64,000 bases of DNA from an uncultured Collinsella sp. (GCA_937923795.1 CALDWI010000043.1:11005-75004), one strand, 5' to 3'; shown: positions 25,302-34,168, numbered from the stretch's first letter. Notes: generated by a model not told the origin, from the sequence alone. Translations and numbers: made by a program.

Positions 25302-27083
25302 TTAGATACGGGCGAGGTCGTAGGATCGGGCGGCGGCTTCACCGGCGCAGATGAGGTTGATTGTGGCTTCCTGGGGGTCGAGCGCTTGGTCAAGGGGCAT
25401 GGGTCTGCGACAGACCGGCAGAACTAAGTCGACACCCTGCCCATACGCCGCATCCAGGTTGTCGGCACGACCGCCCACGACGGCGACCACCGGCTTGCCA
25501 TATCGCTTCGCACGACGGGCCACGCCCACCGGTGCCTTACCGGCGGCGGATTGCTCGTCCATATTACCCTCGCCTGTAATGACCAGGTCGACATCGCGTA
25601 CGCGCTCGTCAAACCCAATCAGATCGAGCACCGTCTCCACGCCCGAACGTAGCTCGGCGCCGAGCGCCAACAGTGCGGCGCCCAGGCCGCCGGCGGCACC
25701 GGCGCCGGGCACACCGAGCACCGAGCCAAATGTCCGTGCACCCTCGAGCACGCGCAACAACCCCTGAGCCCGCACCCCGGTAATCGCCGCATCGAGCAGG
25801 CGGCCGTAACCGACCATCCAGCTGTCGTACTTGCCCAGGGCCTCGGCATCCCCCGCCGGCAGGCCCTTTTGCCCGCCAAACACCGCAAGCGCCCCGCGAC
25901 GCCCCACGAGCGGATTCTCGACATCGGAAAGCACCACGATGCGTGCGCCGCCCAGCACCCGAAGCGCCGGCGTCAGGTCAACACCGGCGACTCGTTCAAG
26001 GCCCGCGAGCCCCGGCGCGATATCGCAGCCACGGTCATCGACAAGACGCGCGCCCAGCGCCTGCAGCATGCCGGCGCCGCCGTCGTTGGTGGCACTGCCG
26101 CCCAAGCCAATATAGATAGTCTTTGCCCCGGCACGGACCGCACGGAGCATCAGCTCACCCACGCCATAGGTTGTGGCCGCCAACGCCGCCGACTCCGTGC
26201 AAGGCGAGTACCCGATGCCCGCGGCTTCGGCCATCTCAATTACAGCCGACTCGCGCTCGGCATCCACCAGCATCCGTGCAGACACGCGGTCGCCCAAGGG
26301 GCCTGCAACCTCACAGGTCACAAGCTCGCCACCGCGTGCGGCGATGGCGTCGAGCGTCCCCTCGCCACCATCTGCCAGCGGCAACGCGGCCATCTCGGCG
26401 TCGGACCACACACGGCGCACGCCTTCGACAACCGCCGCCTCCGCCTGTGCACTCGACACGCTGCCCTTAAAGGAGTCGATTGCCAGCAGCACACGGCGGG
26501 CCCGCCGCTGCACGGGGCCAAAGTCAACCGCCTCAACGGCAATATCTTCGGCACACGCGAGTGCCTCGGCATGAGTGGCATGCGCCTCAAGATCGGCCCC
26601 ACAACCGCAGCCAGCACCATCGGCGCCACGCAGCCCACTAAAATAGCCGCTCAACACCTCACGACACTCATCCGCCAGCACGCCGGCGGTTACATTAAAC
26701 CGATGGTTCAGGCGCGAATCGGCATTCAGGTCATATAGCGAACCCAGCGCGCCCGCCTTGGCATCAGCCGCGCCATACACGCAGCGCCCCACGCGCGCGT
26801 TGACCATAAGCCCCGCACACATGCAGCAAGGCTCGAGCGTTACATAGACCGTGCAATCGGAAAGGCGCCAGCGACCGAGCGACCGAGCGGCAGCGCACAG
26901 GGCCGCGAACTCTGCATGCGCCGAAGGGTCCTGGTCGAGCTCGCGACGATTATGCGTCCGCGCGACAATCTCGCCCGCGCGCACCACCACGGCACCAATC
27001 GGTACCTCGCCCACCGCAGCAGCGGCGCGCGCCTCGGCCAGCGCCTCGTGCATGAACTTCTCGTCGATTTCGGTGCTCGTCAT
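25302..27083 (-). CDS. Fusion of tRNA adenosine deaminase (TadA-like) and glycerate 2-kinase
   Basis: One 593-residue frame joins two enzymes. Residues 1-150 are a TadA-type deaminase: zinc ligands H56 (SAHAEF, with catalytic E58) and C86/C89 in EPCCMCAG. In the family this makes the inosine at position 34 of tRNA-Arg. Residues about 198-590 are a GlxK/GarK-type glycerate kinase that starts RVLLAIDSFKGS and contains GLGGSATNDGGAGM and ITGEGNMDEQSA. A Cys/Ala/His-rich linker (about 150-197) connects them. The start at the ATG at 27083 has GGGAAGG upstream. The fusion is unusual, because no pathway links the two activities. No frameshift or stop separates them, so it is probably a true fusion. 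Confidence 0.85.
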   Translation of the reverse strand: MTSTEIDEKFMHEALAEARAAAAVGEVPIGAVVVRAGEIVARTHNRRELDQDPSAHAEFAALCAAARSLGRWRLSDCTVYVTLEPCCMCAGLMVNARVGRCVYGAADAKAGALGSLYDLNADSRLNHRFNVTAGVLADECREVLSGYFSGLRGADGAGCGCGADLEAHATHAEALACAEDIAVEAVDFGPVQRRARRVLLAIDSFKGSVSSAQAEAAVVEGVRRVWSDAEMAALPLADGGEGTLDAIAARGGELVTCEVAGPLGDRVSARMLVDAERESAVIEMAEAAGIGYSPCTESAALAATTYGVGELMLRAVRAGAKTIYIGLGGSATNDGGAGMLQALGARLVDDRGCDIAPGLAGLERVAGVDLTPALRVLGGARIVVLSDVENPLVGRRGALAVFGGQKGLPAGDAEALGKYDSWMVGYGRLLDAAITGVRAQGLLRVLEGARTFGSVLGVPGAGAAGGLGAALLALGAELRSGVETVLDLIGFDERVRDVDLVITGEGNMDEQSAAGKAPVGVARRAKRYGKPVVAVVGGRADNLDAAYGQGVDLVLPVCRRPMPLDQALDPQEATINLICAGEAAARSYDLARI

Positions 27084-27134
27084 CGTTCGCCTTCCCTGTT
27101 GCAAATTCAAAACGATGCTATCATTACGACTCAC

Positions 27135-27224
27135 GGAGAGATGGCAGAGCGGTTGAATGCGGCGGTCTTGAAAACCGTTGAGCGCGAGAGCGTTCCGGGG
27201 GTTCGAATCCCCCTCTCTCCGCCA
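27135..27224 (+). tRNA. tRNA-Ser (anticodon TGA)
   Basis: The acceptor stem GGAGAGA pairs with TCTCTCC, followed by G and an encoded CCA. The anticodon loop CTTGAAA carries TGA. The long variable arm (TTGAGCGCGAGAGCGTTCC) is typical of class II tRNA-Ser, and the T-arm is GGGGGTTCGAATCCCCC. Confidence 0.96.
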
Positions 27225-27227
27225 CTT

Positions 27228-27812
27228 CTAGTGATGCACCGGCGTCATGGTGCGCTCAAACAGCGCATCGACCACGTCGGCTATCTCGGATCGACGCTCA
27301 AGATCGTGGCCCGATTCCCACCAGTTTGTGAACAATCGAATAATGCCACCGGCGATAAACTCCGATGTTGTCTCGAGTGAAACGGGCGCCAGGGCGTCTT
27401 CGGCAAGCGAGCTCATCACACGCTCACGGATGGAACGCGCAATGCGGTCGCAAATCATGCCGGTCAGCATGCCCGACATGCTGCTTGCCAAAATGTTATC
27501 CATGAGTTGCTCATGTGCCAGAATCATATTCATGGCATCTTCAAAGACCTCATGACGAAGCGCCTGCACGTCATCAAGCGGCTCCGCGTCCGCTGCATCG
27601 GTCCGGTTTTGCGGCAGGCCCGTCATAAGCTCATCGATATAGAAGGCAAAGTAATCGTTTTTATCGCGAAAATGCTTATAGAACGTCGTGCGGCGAATCA
27701 GGGCCCGGTCGCAAAGCATGGCAACCGTCAAATCCTCAAACCGATGCTCTTCCAAAAGCTCGGTAAAGGCATCGAACAGGGCACGATAGGTTTTCTTGAT
27801 GCGAAGGTCCAT
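27228..27812 (-). CDS. TetR/AcrR-family transcriptional regulator
   Basis: A 194-residue regulator. The N-terminal helix-turn-helix reads FEDLTVAMLCDRALIRRTTFYKHFRDKNDYF (split here as FEDLTVAMLCDR, then ALIRRTTFYKHF), a clear TetR motif at about residues 22-52. The remainder is all-helical, with a C-terminal segment EFIAGGIIRLFTNWWESG of the type often called TetR_C_7/8. The ATG at 27812 was chosen as the last Met before the helix-turn-helix, with GAGG upstream. It is convergent with tRNA-Ser and divergent from lemA, about 210 bases away. Its target is unknown; lemA or the gene itself is possible. Confidence 0.85.
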   Translation of the reverse strand: MDLRIKKTYRALFDAFTELLEEHRFEDLTVAMLCDRALIRRTTFYKHFRDKNDYFAFYIDELMTGLPQNRTDAADAEPLDDVQALRHEVFEDAMNMILAHEQLMDNILASSMSGMLTGMICDRIARSIRERVMSSLAEDALAPVSLETTSEFIAGGIIRLFTNWWESGHDLERRSEIADVVDALFERTMTPVHH

Positions 27813-28023
27813 CCGTATCGCCATCCTCAAGGCGTAGACAGCATTCCTTAATTTGTCGCATATCTTACACCTGTACCACCCGTTCGTTATTGGCGCCCCC
27901 TCCCTGGTTGAAACACAACGCTTACCGGAAAGTTCGGCACCGCCAAAGGTTGCGGGTATACTAGATACGTTATACCAACAACGGCAGGCGCAAAACGCCG
28001 CTGCCATTCGAAACGGAGACATC

Positions 28024-28575
28024 ATGCTTCCCGTCATCATCGGTATCGTTGTTGTCGTTGTGATCGCCTGCGCCATCGCCGGCATCTACAACAACATGGT
28101 CACCAAGCGCAATCGCATCGATAACGCTTGGCAGAACATCGACACGCAGCTGCAGCGCCGCAACGACCTGATCCCCAACTTGGTCGAGACCGTCAAGGGC
28201 TACGCAAAACACGAGCAGGACACGCTCGCCGCCGTGGTCAACGCGCGCAACGCCGCCGTAAGCGCCACCACCCCCGAGGCCAAGATGGAAGCCGACAACG
28301 TGCTGACCGGTGCGCTGCGCCAGCTCTTTGCCGTGGCCGAGGCCTACCCCGACCTTAAGGCGAACACCAACTTTACGCAGCTCCAATCCACGCTCGAGGA
28401 CACCGAGAACAAGGTGAGCTACGCACGCCAGAGCTACAACGATTGCGTGCTCAGCTACAACAACGCCATCCAGACGTTCCCGGCTGTTATCTTTGCCGGC
28501 ATCTTCCAGTTTAAGGAGCGCCAGGGCTTCGAGGCCGCCGAGGCCGCCCGCCAGGCACCAACCGTCAAGTTCTAG
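28024..28575 (+). CDS. lemA: LemA family membrane protein
   Basis: A 183-residue protein with one N-terminal membrane span (about 2-20, VIIGIVVVVVIACAIAGIYN) and the family signature RIDNAWQNIDTQLQRRNDLI, then LIPNLVETVKGYAKHE. The rest forms a long helical bundle. LemA proteins are anchored with the bulk outside or at the membrane face; their cellular role is poorly defined. The ATG at 28024 has CGGAG upstream. A TATACT -10-like box lies at 27957-27962, without a convincing -35. It stands as a single gene with a strong terminator, and no htpX or TPM-domain partner is adjacent. Confidence 0.92.
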   Translation: MLPVIIGIVVVVVIACAIAGIYNNMVTKRNRIDNAWQNIDTQLQRRNDLIPNLVETVKGYAKHEQDTLAAVVNARNAAVSATTPEAKMEADNVLTGALRQLFAVAEAYPDLKANTNFTQLQSTLEDTENKVSYARQSYNDCVLSYNNAIQTFPAVIFAGIFQFKERQGFEAAEAARQAPTVKF

Positions 28576-28610
28576 TGAGCCGTTGACGCATCCACAACCG
28601 TTTTTGCATA

Positions 28611-28650
28611 AACCGCCCCGTCGAATGCATACTTCGACGGGGCGGTTTCC
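28611..28650 (+). terminator. lemA terminator
   Basis: AACCGCCCCGTCGAA and TTCGACGGGGCGGTT form a perfect 15-bp stem, followed by TCCTTTGT. Confidence 0.85.
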
Positions 28651-28678
28651 TTTGTCGCGAAGGTCCCCCTCAAGGCGC

Positions 28679-28881
28679 CGTGCATTTTTGTGAGTATTCA
28701 GCATGCCCGACAGCTTCGAGCGCCACGATAAATGCCAAAGACCGCGAATATTCCTGCAAATCAAACGCTATCAGCCCATAGCCCCGCCCATCATTCGTAG
28801 AAAACATCGATAAATCCCGATTTTTCGCCCGAGGTCGGTATGCAAGGGCCTTCGATTGCAGAATACTCGCAAAAATGCACG
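28679..28881. mobile_element. MITE-like element of 203 bp
   Basis: Terminal inverted repeats of 21 bases: CGTGCATTTTTGTGAGTATTC at the left (first 20: CGTGCATTTTTGTGAGTATT) and its complement, with one mismatch, at 28861-28881. The interior has no gene and a lower GC content than the surroundings. It contains a second partial inversion of the ATATTCCTGCAAATC / GATTGCAGAATA type. No transposase is encoded. Confidence 0.65.
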
Positions 28882-28920
28882 TCGCCACCACCCCCCACAT
28901 GGCTCGAAGCAAAACAAAAG

Positions 28921-28938
28921 CGCGGCCAAAAGGCCGCG
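28921..28938 (-). terminator. Terminator for the branched-chain aminotransferase gene
   Basis: CGCGGCC-AAAA-GGCCGCG. On the minus strand CTTTTGTTTTG follows. Confidence 0.7.
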
Positions 28939-28995
28939 TACCATCTTTAATTCAGATCTATATTGCCCGTAACGGCAGTACCGAGGTAACGCAGT

Positions 28996-29116
28996 CCCGA
29001 GGGCAACCTACCTTTCCGGCGCACTCCGCAGGACGAAAGAACCTCCGCCGCACGAAGTGCGCAGCGGAGGTTCTTTCATGTCCGAGGACGCGCCGGAAAG
29101 GTAGGTTGCCCTCGGG
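28996..29116. repeat. Class B long hairpin element, copy B2
   Basis: The arms 28996-29022 and 29090-29116 pair perfectly over 27 bases. Inside is a second stem, GAAAGAACCTCCGC / GCGGAGGTTCTTTC, tipped by CGCACGAAGTGCG. CCGCAGG and CCGAGGAC lie in the junctions, as in copy B1 at 24909-25001. It is 19 bases from the aminotransferase stop codon. Confidence 0.85.
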
Positions 29117-29134
29117 CCGGACATACAAGGCAGC

Positions 29135-30187
29135 TTATGCGACGGTGTAAACCCAGTTGTGCTTATCCTCGACAGCACCGGACTGAATACCAGTCAGGGT
29201 CTCGCGAAGCTTCTTCATCACGGGGCCGATCTCGGTGCAGCCAGCCGGGAAGGTCACGGTCTCGTCGGCGCCATAGACCTTGTTGTCGATCTCGCCCACC
29301 GGGGAGATGACGGCAGCGGTGCCGCACAGACCGCACTCCACAAAGGTGCCGGCCTTGACCTCGGCCCACTCGACGGGGCGCTGGTCAACGGTCATGCCCA
29401 GGTCCTGAGCGACCTGAACGAGCGAGCGACGGGTGATGGAGGGCAGGATGGAATCGGTGTGCGACTGCGGAACGACGAGCGTGCCGTCCTCCTTCACGAA
29501 CAGAACGTTCGCGCCACCGGTCTCCTCGACATAGGTGCGGGACTCGGAGTCGAGATACAGGTTCTCGGCATAGCCCTCACGATGGGCCTCCATCGTGGGC
29601 TTAAGGGACATGGCGTAGTTCAGGCCGGCCTTGATATTGCCGGTGCCGTGCGGTGCGGCGCGGTCGTACTCGGAAACGCGCAGCTTGACGGGCTTGAGGC
29701 CACCCTTAAAGTACGGACCGACCGGAGTCACGAGAATACGGAACGTGTACTCAGGAGCGGGAGCCACGCCAATCACGTCACCGGAGCCGATCATAAACGG
29801 ACGGACATACAGAGTCGCGCCGGAGCCGAAGGGCGGAACCCAGGCGGCGTTGGCAGAAACGACCTGCTTGACGGCCTCAACGAACTTGTCCTTGGGGAAC
29901 GGGGGCATCTCGAGGCGCTGCGCAGAGTTATACATGCGCTCGGCGTTCATGTCGGGACGGAAGCAGACGATGCTGCCGTCCTCGGCGGTGTAGGCCTTCA
30001 GGCCCTCAAAGACCTCCTGGCAGTAATGGAAGATGCCACCGCACTCGGAGACATGCAGGGTGTGGTCGGTGGTCAGGCCGCCCTCGTCCCACTCGCCATC
30101 CTTCCAATGAGCCTCGTAGCTGTAATCGGTCTTCATGTAGCCAAAGCCGAGGCTACCCCAATCGATATCCTTCTTCTCGACAGTCAT
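29135..30187 (-). CDS. ilvE: Branched-chain amino acid aminotransferase
   Basis: A 350-residue fold-type IV PLP enzyme. The PLP-binding Lys lies in GTGNIKAGLNYA, the substrate loop is FGSGATLYVRPF, and EETGGANVLFV is the usual class IV motif. It transfers amino groups between Leu, Ile or Val and 2-oxoglutarate. The start at the ATG at 30187 is set by AAGGAG seven bases upstream; an in-frame upstream extension is Arg-rich and unsupported. The long leader (to about 30345) contains a TACAAT -10-like box. A palindrome at 30377-30392 is almost identical to one in front of the amino-acid ABC importer, suggesting shared control by amino-acid supply. Confidence 0.95.
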   Translation of the reverse strand: MTVEKKDIDWGSLGFGYMKTDYSYEAHWKDGEWDEGGLTTDHTLHVSECGGIFHYCQEVFEGLKAYTAEDGSIVCFRPDMNAERMYNSAQRLEMPPFPKDKFVEAVKQVVSANAAWVPPFGSGATLYVRPFMIGSGDVIGVAPAPEYTFRILVTPVGPYFKGGLKPVKLRVSEYDRAAPHGTGNIKAGLNYAMSLKPTMEAHREGYAENLYLDSESRTYVEETGGANVLFVKEDGTLVVPQSHTDSILPSITRRSLVQVAQDLGMTVDQRPVEWAEVKAGTFVECGLCGTAAVISPVGEIDNKVYGADETVTFPAGCTEIGPVMKKLRETLTGIQSGAVEDKHNWVYTVA

Positions 30188-30376
30188 ATGTCGCTCCTTA
30201 CATACACAGTTGCAAACTCGCGAACCCGCACGCAAGGACCGAGGCCGACCGCGTCGCAACGTCGCACGCCCGGAGCGTAGAGCCGGACGGGACACGCAAA
30301 CGGCATCAAAGCCGATGGCACGCCGATTCGCATGCACGAGATTGTACTCCGCGCGCGCGTCGGATAAAACGTTTTT

Positions 30377-30392
30377 CTTTAACTAAGTAAAG
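30377..30392. promoter_or_regulatory. Operator-like palindrome upstream of ilvE
   Basis: CTTTAACTAAGTAAAG, read on the minus strand as CTTTACTTAGTTAAAG. The matching site at 53177-53196 is CACTTTAGTTAAGTAAAGTG. It lies about 30 bases upstream of a TACAAT box. Together with the leader, it accounts for the stretch 30188-30416. Confidence 0.55.
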
Positions 30393-30416
30393 TATTTTCA
30401 TTTGACCGAAGCAAAA

Positions 30417-30446
30417 AGGCCCGCCACCGTAAGCGGTGACGGGCCT
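30417..30446 (-). terminator. dedA terminator
   Basis: AGGCCCGCCACCG / CGGTGACGGGCCT stem with one mismatch. On the minus strand TTTTTGC follows. Confidence 0.85.
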
Positions 30447-30484
30447 CAACTGTACGGTCTGCGCGCTGGCTCGAGCTAGGCGTT

Positions 30485-31123
30485 CTATTTACCCAGCTTG
30501 GCCTTAACCAGACCGACCACGGTCGGGATGATCGACACGGCAACGATGCCGATAATCAGCAGCTCAAAGTGCTCCTGCACAAAGGGAATGCCGCCAAAGA
30601 AGTAGCCCAGCAGCGTAAAGACCGTCGACCAGGTAATGCCGCCCAGCACGTTAAAGACGACAAAGTTGCGCCAGTGCATGCCGCCCATGCCAGCGATAAA
30701 GGGCACAAAGGTGCGGATAAACGGGAAGAAGCGACCCAGGAAGATGGCCAGGTGACCCCACTTGTCCAAGAAGTCCTCGGACTTTTTGATGCGCTCGGGC
30801 GTCATGGCCTTGACCTTGCCCGAAGCGATGATCTTGCGGCCAAAGAAGTGACCGATCATAAAGTTGCACTGATCGCCCAAAATGGCAGCGGCCCATGCGG
30901 TGGCCAGAAGCGCCACGATGTTAAAGCCGCCGTTGTGGGCAAAGAAACCCGAGGCGAACAGCAGCGAATCACCGGGAAGGAACGGGAAGAACACCACGCC
31001 CGTCTCGATAAAGATGATCAGGAACACGCAGCCGTAGGCCATAAGCGGGCCGGCGGCGATCCAGCTGGCGATCGCGGTGCGCGGGTCCTTAAGCAGCTCG
31101 GCAATAAAATTGATGAAACCCAT
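30485..31123 (-). CDS. DedA/VTT-family membrane protein
   Basis: A 212-residue protein with about five hydrophobic segments. The family motifs are visible: FLPGDSLLFASGFFA near residue 48, GDQCNFMIGHFFGRK near 83 and FLGRFFPFIRTFVPFIAGM near 132, with the conserved Glu/Asp and Arg residues. DedA proteins are thought to move phospholipids such as undecaprenyl phosphate across the membrane. The exact substrate here is unknown. The start at the ATG at 31123 has GAGAGG upstream. It is a single gene divergent from cysE. Confidence 0.92.
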   Translation of the reverse strand: MGFINFIAELLKDPRTAIASWIAAGPLMAYGCVFLIIFIETGVVFFPFLPGDSLLFASGFFAHNGGFNIVALLATAWAAAILGDQCNFMIGHFFGRKIIASGKVKAMTPERIKKSEDFLDKWGHLAIFLGRFFPFIRTFVPFIAGMGGMHWRNFVVFNVLGGITWSTVFTLLGYFFGGIPFVQEHFELLIIGIVAVSIIPTVVGLVKAKLGK

Positions 31124-31346
31124 GAAGTAAAACCTCTCAGTTGTGGGCGCGGATACGTCCAAGTTGACCAGTATACGGTTGCGGTGCCCCCTCGTGCGCA
31201 ACCCCACAAAAGCATGACTCCATTACCAGCAAGTTTGCATAACTGACACTTGTAGCGCAAAGCCGCCAAGATTGTCCTTTTTAATCCCTAGCGAATCGCT
31301 ATACTTTATTGAATCGCATTGCCATGGCGCTAAGGGAGGGCGGCCG

Positions 31347-32051
31347 GTGAGCTTTATCAATACCATTCGCGAGGACATCAAGACCGTCCAGGCGCAGGAC
31401 CCCGCCGCGCAAAACGGTCTGGTCATCTTTCTTTCCTATCCTGGCCTGCACGCCAAGTGGAACCACGTGCCCGAGCACTGGCTGTGGGAGCACGGTCATC
31501 GCTCGCTCGCCCGCGTGCTCTCGCAAATCACCCGCCACATCACCGGCGTCGAGATTCACCCTGCCGCGCAGATTGGCAAGCACTTCTTTATCGACCACGC
31601 CATGGGCGTCGTCATCGGCGAGACCACCATTGTGGGCGACAACTGTGTGCTCTACCAGGGCGTCACGCTCGGCGGCACCGGCAACGAGACCGGCAAGCGT
31701 CACCCCACCCTGGGCAACAATGTCACGGTGGGCACGGGCGCCAAGGTGCTCGGCAACATCCGCATCGGCAACAACGTCAAGATCGGCGGCAACTCGGTCG
31801 TCGTTAAGGACGTCCCCGACAACTGCACCGTCGTGGGCGTGCCGGGACGCATCATCAAGCGCAACGGCTGCCGTGTGTTCGAGGAGAGTTTCGACGCCAA
31901 GCAGCATCGCGAGTACATGCCCGATGACGCCGCCGAGCAGTCCGCCCTCAACCGCCAGGGCATCACCGAGAATGCCCGCCGCGTCAAGGAACTCGAGCGA
32001 GAGGTGGCCGAGCTCAAGGCCCTCGTCGCCAAGCTCGTGGACGAACGCTAG
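31347..32051 (+). CDS. cysE: Serine O-acetyltransferase
   Basis: The 234-residue enzyme has a left-handed beta-helix made of hexapeptide repeats (HPAAQIGKHFFIDHAMGVVI, then GETTIVGDNCVLYQGVTLGG), with the catalytic His in DHAMG and the family motif GTGNETGKRHP. It acetylates serine for cysteine synthesis. The N-terminal domain is short, as in the Gram-positive form. The last 40 residues (ENARRVKELEREVAELKALV) form a coiled coil, which could aid oligomerisation. The start is GTG at 31347, with GGGAGGG upstream. No cysK is in the window. A terminator hairpin follows at 32090. Confidence 0.93.
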   Translation: MSFINTIREDIKTVQAQDPAAQNGLVIFLSYPGLHAKWNHVPEHWLWEHGHRSLARVLSQITRHITGVEIHPAAQIGKHFFIDHAMGVVIGETTIVGDNCVLYQGVTLGGTGNETGKRHPTLGNNVTVGTGAKVLGNIRIGNNVKIGGNSVVVKDVPDNCTVVGVPGRIIKRNGCRVFEESFDAKQHREYMPDDAAEQSALNRQGITENARRVKELEREVAELKALVAKLVDER

Positions 32052-32089
32052 GAACGCAAGCGGCACAAAACGACATCGGCATCAACGCA

Positions 32090-32124
32090 AAGGCGCGCCA
32101 GGGAATTCATCCCCGGCGCGCCTT
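32090..32124 (+). terminator. cysE terminator
   Basis: AAGGCGCGCC / GGCGCGCCTT stem around GGGAATTCATCCCC, followed by ATTTG. Confidence 0.85.
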
Positions 32125-32131
32125 ATTTGTG

Positions 32132-32163
32132 ATGTGGCAAAGAGACTGTCCCTTTGTCACATT
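32132..32163. repeat. Palindromic repeat, ATGTGGCAAAG type, copy 2
   Basis: ATGTGGCAAAGAGACTGTCC and CCTTTGTCACATT. It overlaps the stop codon of the ABC exporter gene by two bases and matches 5769-5801. Confidence 0.8.
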
Positions 32164-34168
32164 ATGCGAACTGGCTCAGATAGAGGTCGGCGTAGGCACC
32201 CTCGGCAGCCAGCAGCTCCTTATGCGTGCCCTGCTCGATAATGTTGCCGTGATCCATGACCAAGATCAGGTCGGCGTCCACGATCGTCGACAGGCGGTGC
32301 GCGATCACAAAGCTCGTGCGCCCGCGCATGAGCGCGTCCATGGCACGACCGATGGCAAGCTCGGTACGCGTATCCACGCTTGAGGTCGCCTCGTCCAGGA
32401 TGAGAATCGCCGGGTTATTGAGCAGCACGCGTGCGATGGTCAGCAGCTGACGCTGGCCCTGGCTGATGCTTTCGGCATCGTTGGCCACGCGCGTGTCGTA
32501 GCCCTGCGGCATGGTGCGCACAAAGAAGTCGACCTGCGCGGCGCGCGCAGCCGCCACGATCTCCTCACGCGTCGCCTCGGGACAGCCGTAGGCGATGTTT
32601 TCGGCAATCGTGCCATCGAACAGCCAGGCGTCCTGCAGCACCATGCCAAACTGCTGCCGTAGCTCGCCGCGGTCCATGCGGCTCGTATCCACGCCGTCGA
32701 GCGTAATACGCCCGCCGTCAATCTCGTAGAAGCGCATGAGCAGGTTGATGAGCGTCGTCTTGCCCGCGCCCGTGGTTCCCACCACGGCAATCTTCTGGCC
32801 CGGCTCGGCGGTAAACGACACGTCGTGCATAAGCGGCTTGTCGGGCGAATAACCAAAGCGCACGTGCTCAAAGGAGACGCGACCCTCAACGCGACCCGGC
32901 AGCTTGGCGGCCTCGTCCGGCAGCGGATCGGCCTCCATCTCGGGCTCATCGAGCAGGTCGAACACGCGCTCCGCACTCGCCAACGCGCTCTGCAGCGAGT
33001 TGAAGGTAAACGACAGCTGCGTCATGGGTTCGGACGCCTCGTAGATAAACTGGAAGAACGCCTGGAACACGCCGACGGTCATGTGACCGGCAACCAGCAT
33101 GCTGCAGCCCACCAGCGCGATCACGATCTGCGCCAAACGGCCGATAAAGCGCACCGCAGGGCCGACGGCATTGATCATAAAGTCGGCCTTGGCACTCACG
33201 CGTGCCAGCTCGCCCGAGGCCTGGTGCACCTCGGCAGAACTTTGGCGTTCGCGGTTAAACGCGCGGATCACCAGACGGCCCGAATAGCCTTCCTCGACCG
33301 CACTCGTAATCTTGGACACCCACTCCTGGCGCTCGCCCGTCACATCGTGTGTGCGGCGCGAGACGACCTTCGTCACCAGCAGCGACAGTGCCGTAAAGAA
33401 CAGAAAGACGAGCGTAAGCTGCACGCTGAACACGAACATCACGCTCACAGCACCAACAACCGTGCCGATCGACACGAGCAGCTGCAGCAATCCGCGCTGC
33501 ATGCTCTCGGACATCTTGTCCAGGTCGTTGGTCGCGCGGCTGACGACCTCGCCGGGACGATGCGCGTCAAAATAGGCGAGCGGCAGACGGTTGAGCTTTT
33601 GCGCGATGCGGTTGCGCAGGCGCAGATTGAGACGCTCAGCGACGCTCGACATCAAAAAGCTCTGGAGCGCATAGAACGAGGCAGCGGCAGTCCAGATCAT
33701 AAAGTAGACGAAAATGGTCTTGCCGCAGTTCTCCCAGGTGATGCTGAAAGTGGTGTCGTTGGCAAACGCCACCTGAATGTGGCCCCACAGCTCATCGATC
33801 ACACGGGCGCTATATGCCGGCGCAGCGGTGTTAAAGATGGCATAGAACACAATACTCGCGAACACGATATAGAAGCGCCAATGGTCGCCGGCAGCCTCGC
33901 TCCACAGGCGGCGCACCGTCGCCCAGGTGTCGCGGGGTTTCTCGTCCTCGTCCTCGTCGTCCACATCGCGCATGCGCTCTGCCTCAGCGCGGGCGCGCTC
34001 GTCCTCGGCGCGCTCGTTTTCCTCGTAGAGCGCTTGGCGGCGAGCCTCGCGCTCGGCTGCAGCCTTGGCGGCGTCATCCAGCTCGGGTGCCACGGCAGCC
34101 GTTTCCTCGACCAGCCCCGCGGCAACGGCGCCATCACCGCCGCTCTGCTTCTTGAGCTCCTCGGCCAT
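32162..34168 (-). CDS. ABC exporter half-transporter with consensus nucleotide site (second pair)
   Basis: A 668-residue half-transporter. The first 85 residues are a cytoplasmic extension rich in Ala, Glu and Arg (EREARRQALYEENERAEDER), probably a coiled coil. Six spans (about 95-390) and the NBD follow: Walker A GTTGAGKTT, signature SISQGQRQLL, Walker B LILDEATSSVD and H-loop IAHRLSTI, all intact. The start at the ATG at 34168 follows the partner's TAG by one base, and its ribosome site GGGAGG lies within the partner gene. It forms the catalytic half of a heterodimeric exporter under MarR control. Confidence 0.9.
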   Translation of the reverse strand: MAEELKKQSGGDGAVAAGLVEETAAVAPELDDAAKAAAEREARRQALYEENERAEDERARAEAERMRDVDDEDEDEKPRDTWATVRRLWSEAAGDHWRFYIVFASIVFYAIFNTAAPAYSARVIDELWGHIQVAFANDTTFSITWENCGKTIFVYFMIWTAAASFYALQSFLMSSVAERLNLRLRNRIAQKLNRLPLAYFDAHRPGEVVSRATNDLDKMSESMQRGLLQLLVSIGTVVGAVSVMFVFSVQLTLVFLFFTALSLLVTKVVSRRTHDVTGERQEWVSKITSAVEEGYSGRLVIRAFNRERQSSAEVHQASGELARVSAKADFMINAVGPAVRFIGRLAQIVIALVGCSMLVAGHMTVGVFQAFFQFIYEASEPMTQLSFTFNSLQSALASAERVFDLLDEPEMEADPLPDEAAKLPGRVEGRVSFEHVRFGYSPDKPLMHDVSFTAEPGQKIAVVGTTGAGKTTLINLLMRFYEIDGGRITLDGVDTSRMDRGELRQQFGMVLQDAWLFDGTIAENIAYGCPEATREEIVAAARAAQVDFFVRTMPQGYDTRVANDAESISQGQRQLLTIARVLLNNPAILILDEATSSVDTRTELAIGRAMDALMRGRTSFVIAHRLSTIVDADLILVMDHGNIIEQGTHKELLAAEGAYADLYLSQFA

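Noticed and set aside
28576..29134. CRISPR-like array in a repeat-rich gap
   Set aside because: The repeats here are single inverted structures, not regularly spaced direct repeats with unique spacers.
30188..30345. Leader peptide or T-box attenuator for ilvE
   Set aside because: The upstream in-frame peptide has no run of Leu, Ile or Val codons, and no T-box core or specifier stem was recognised.
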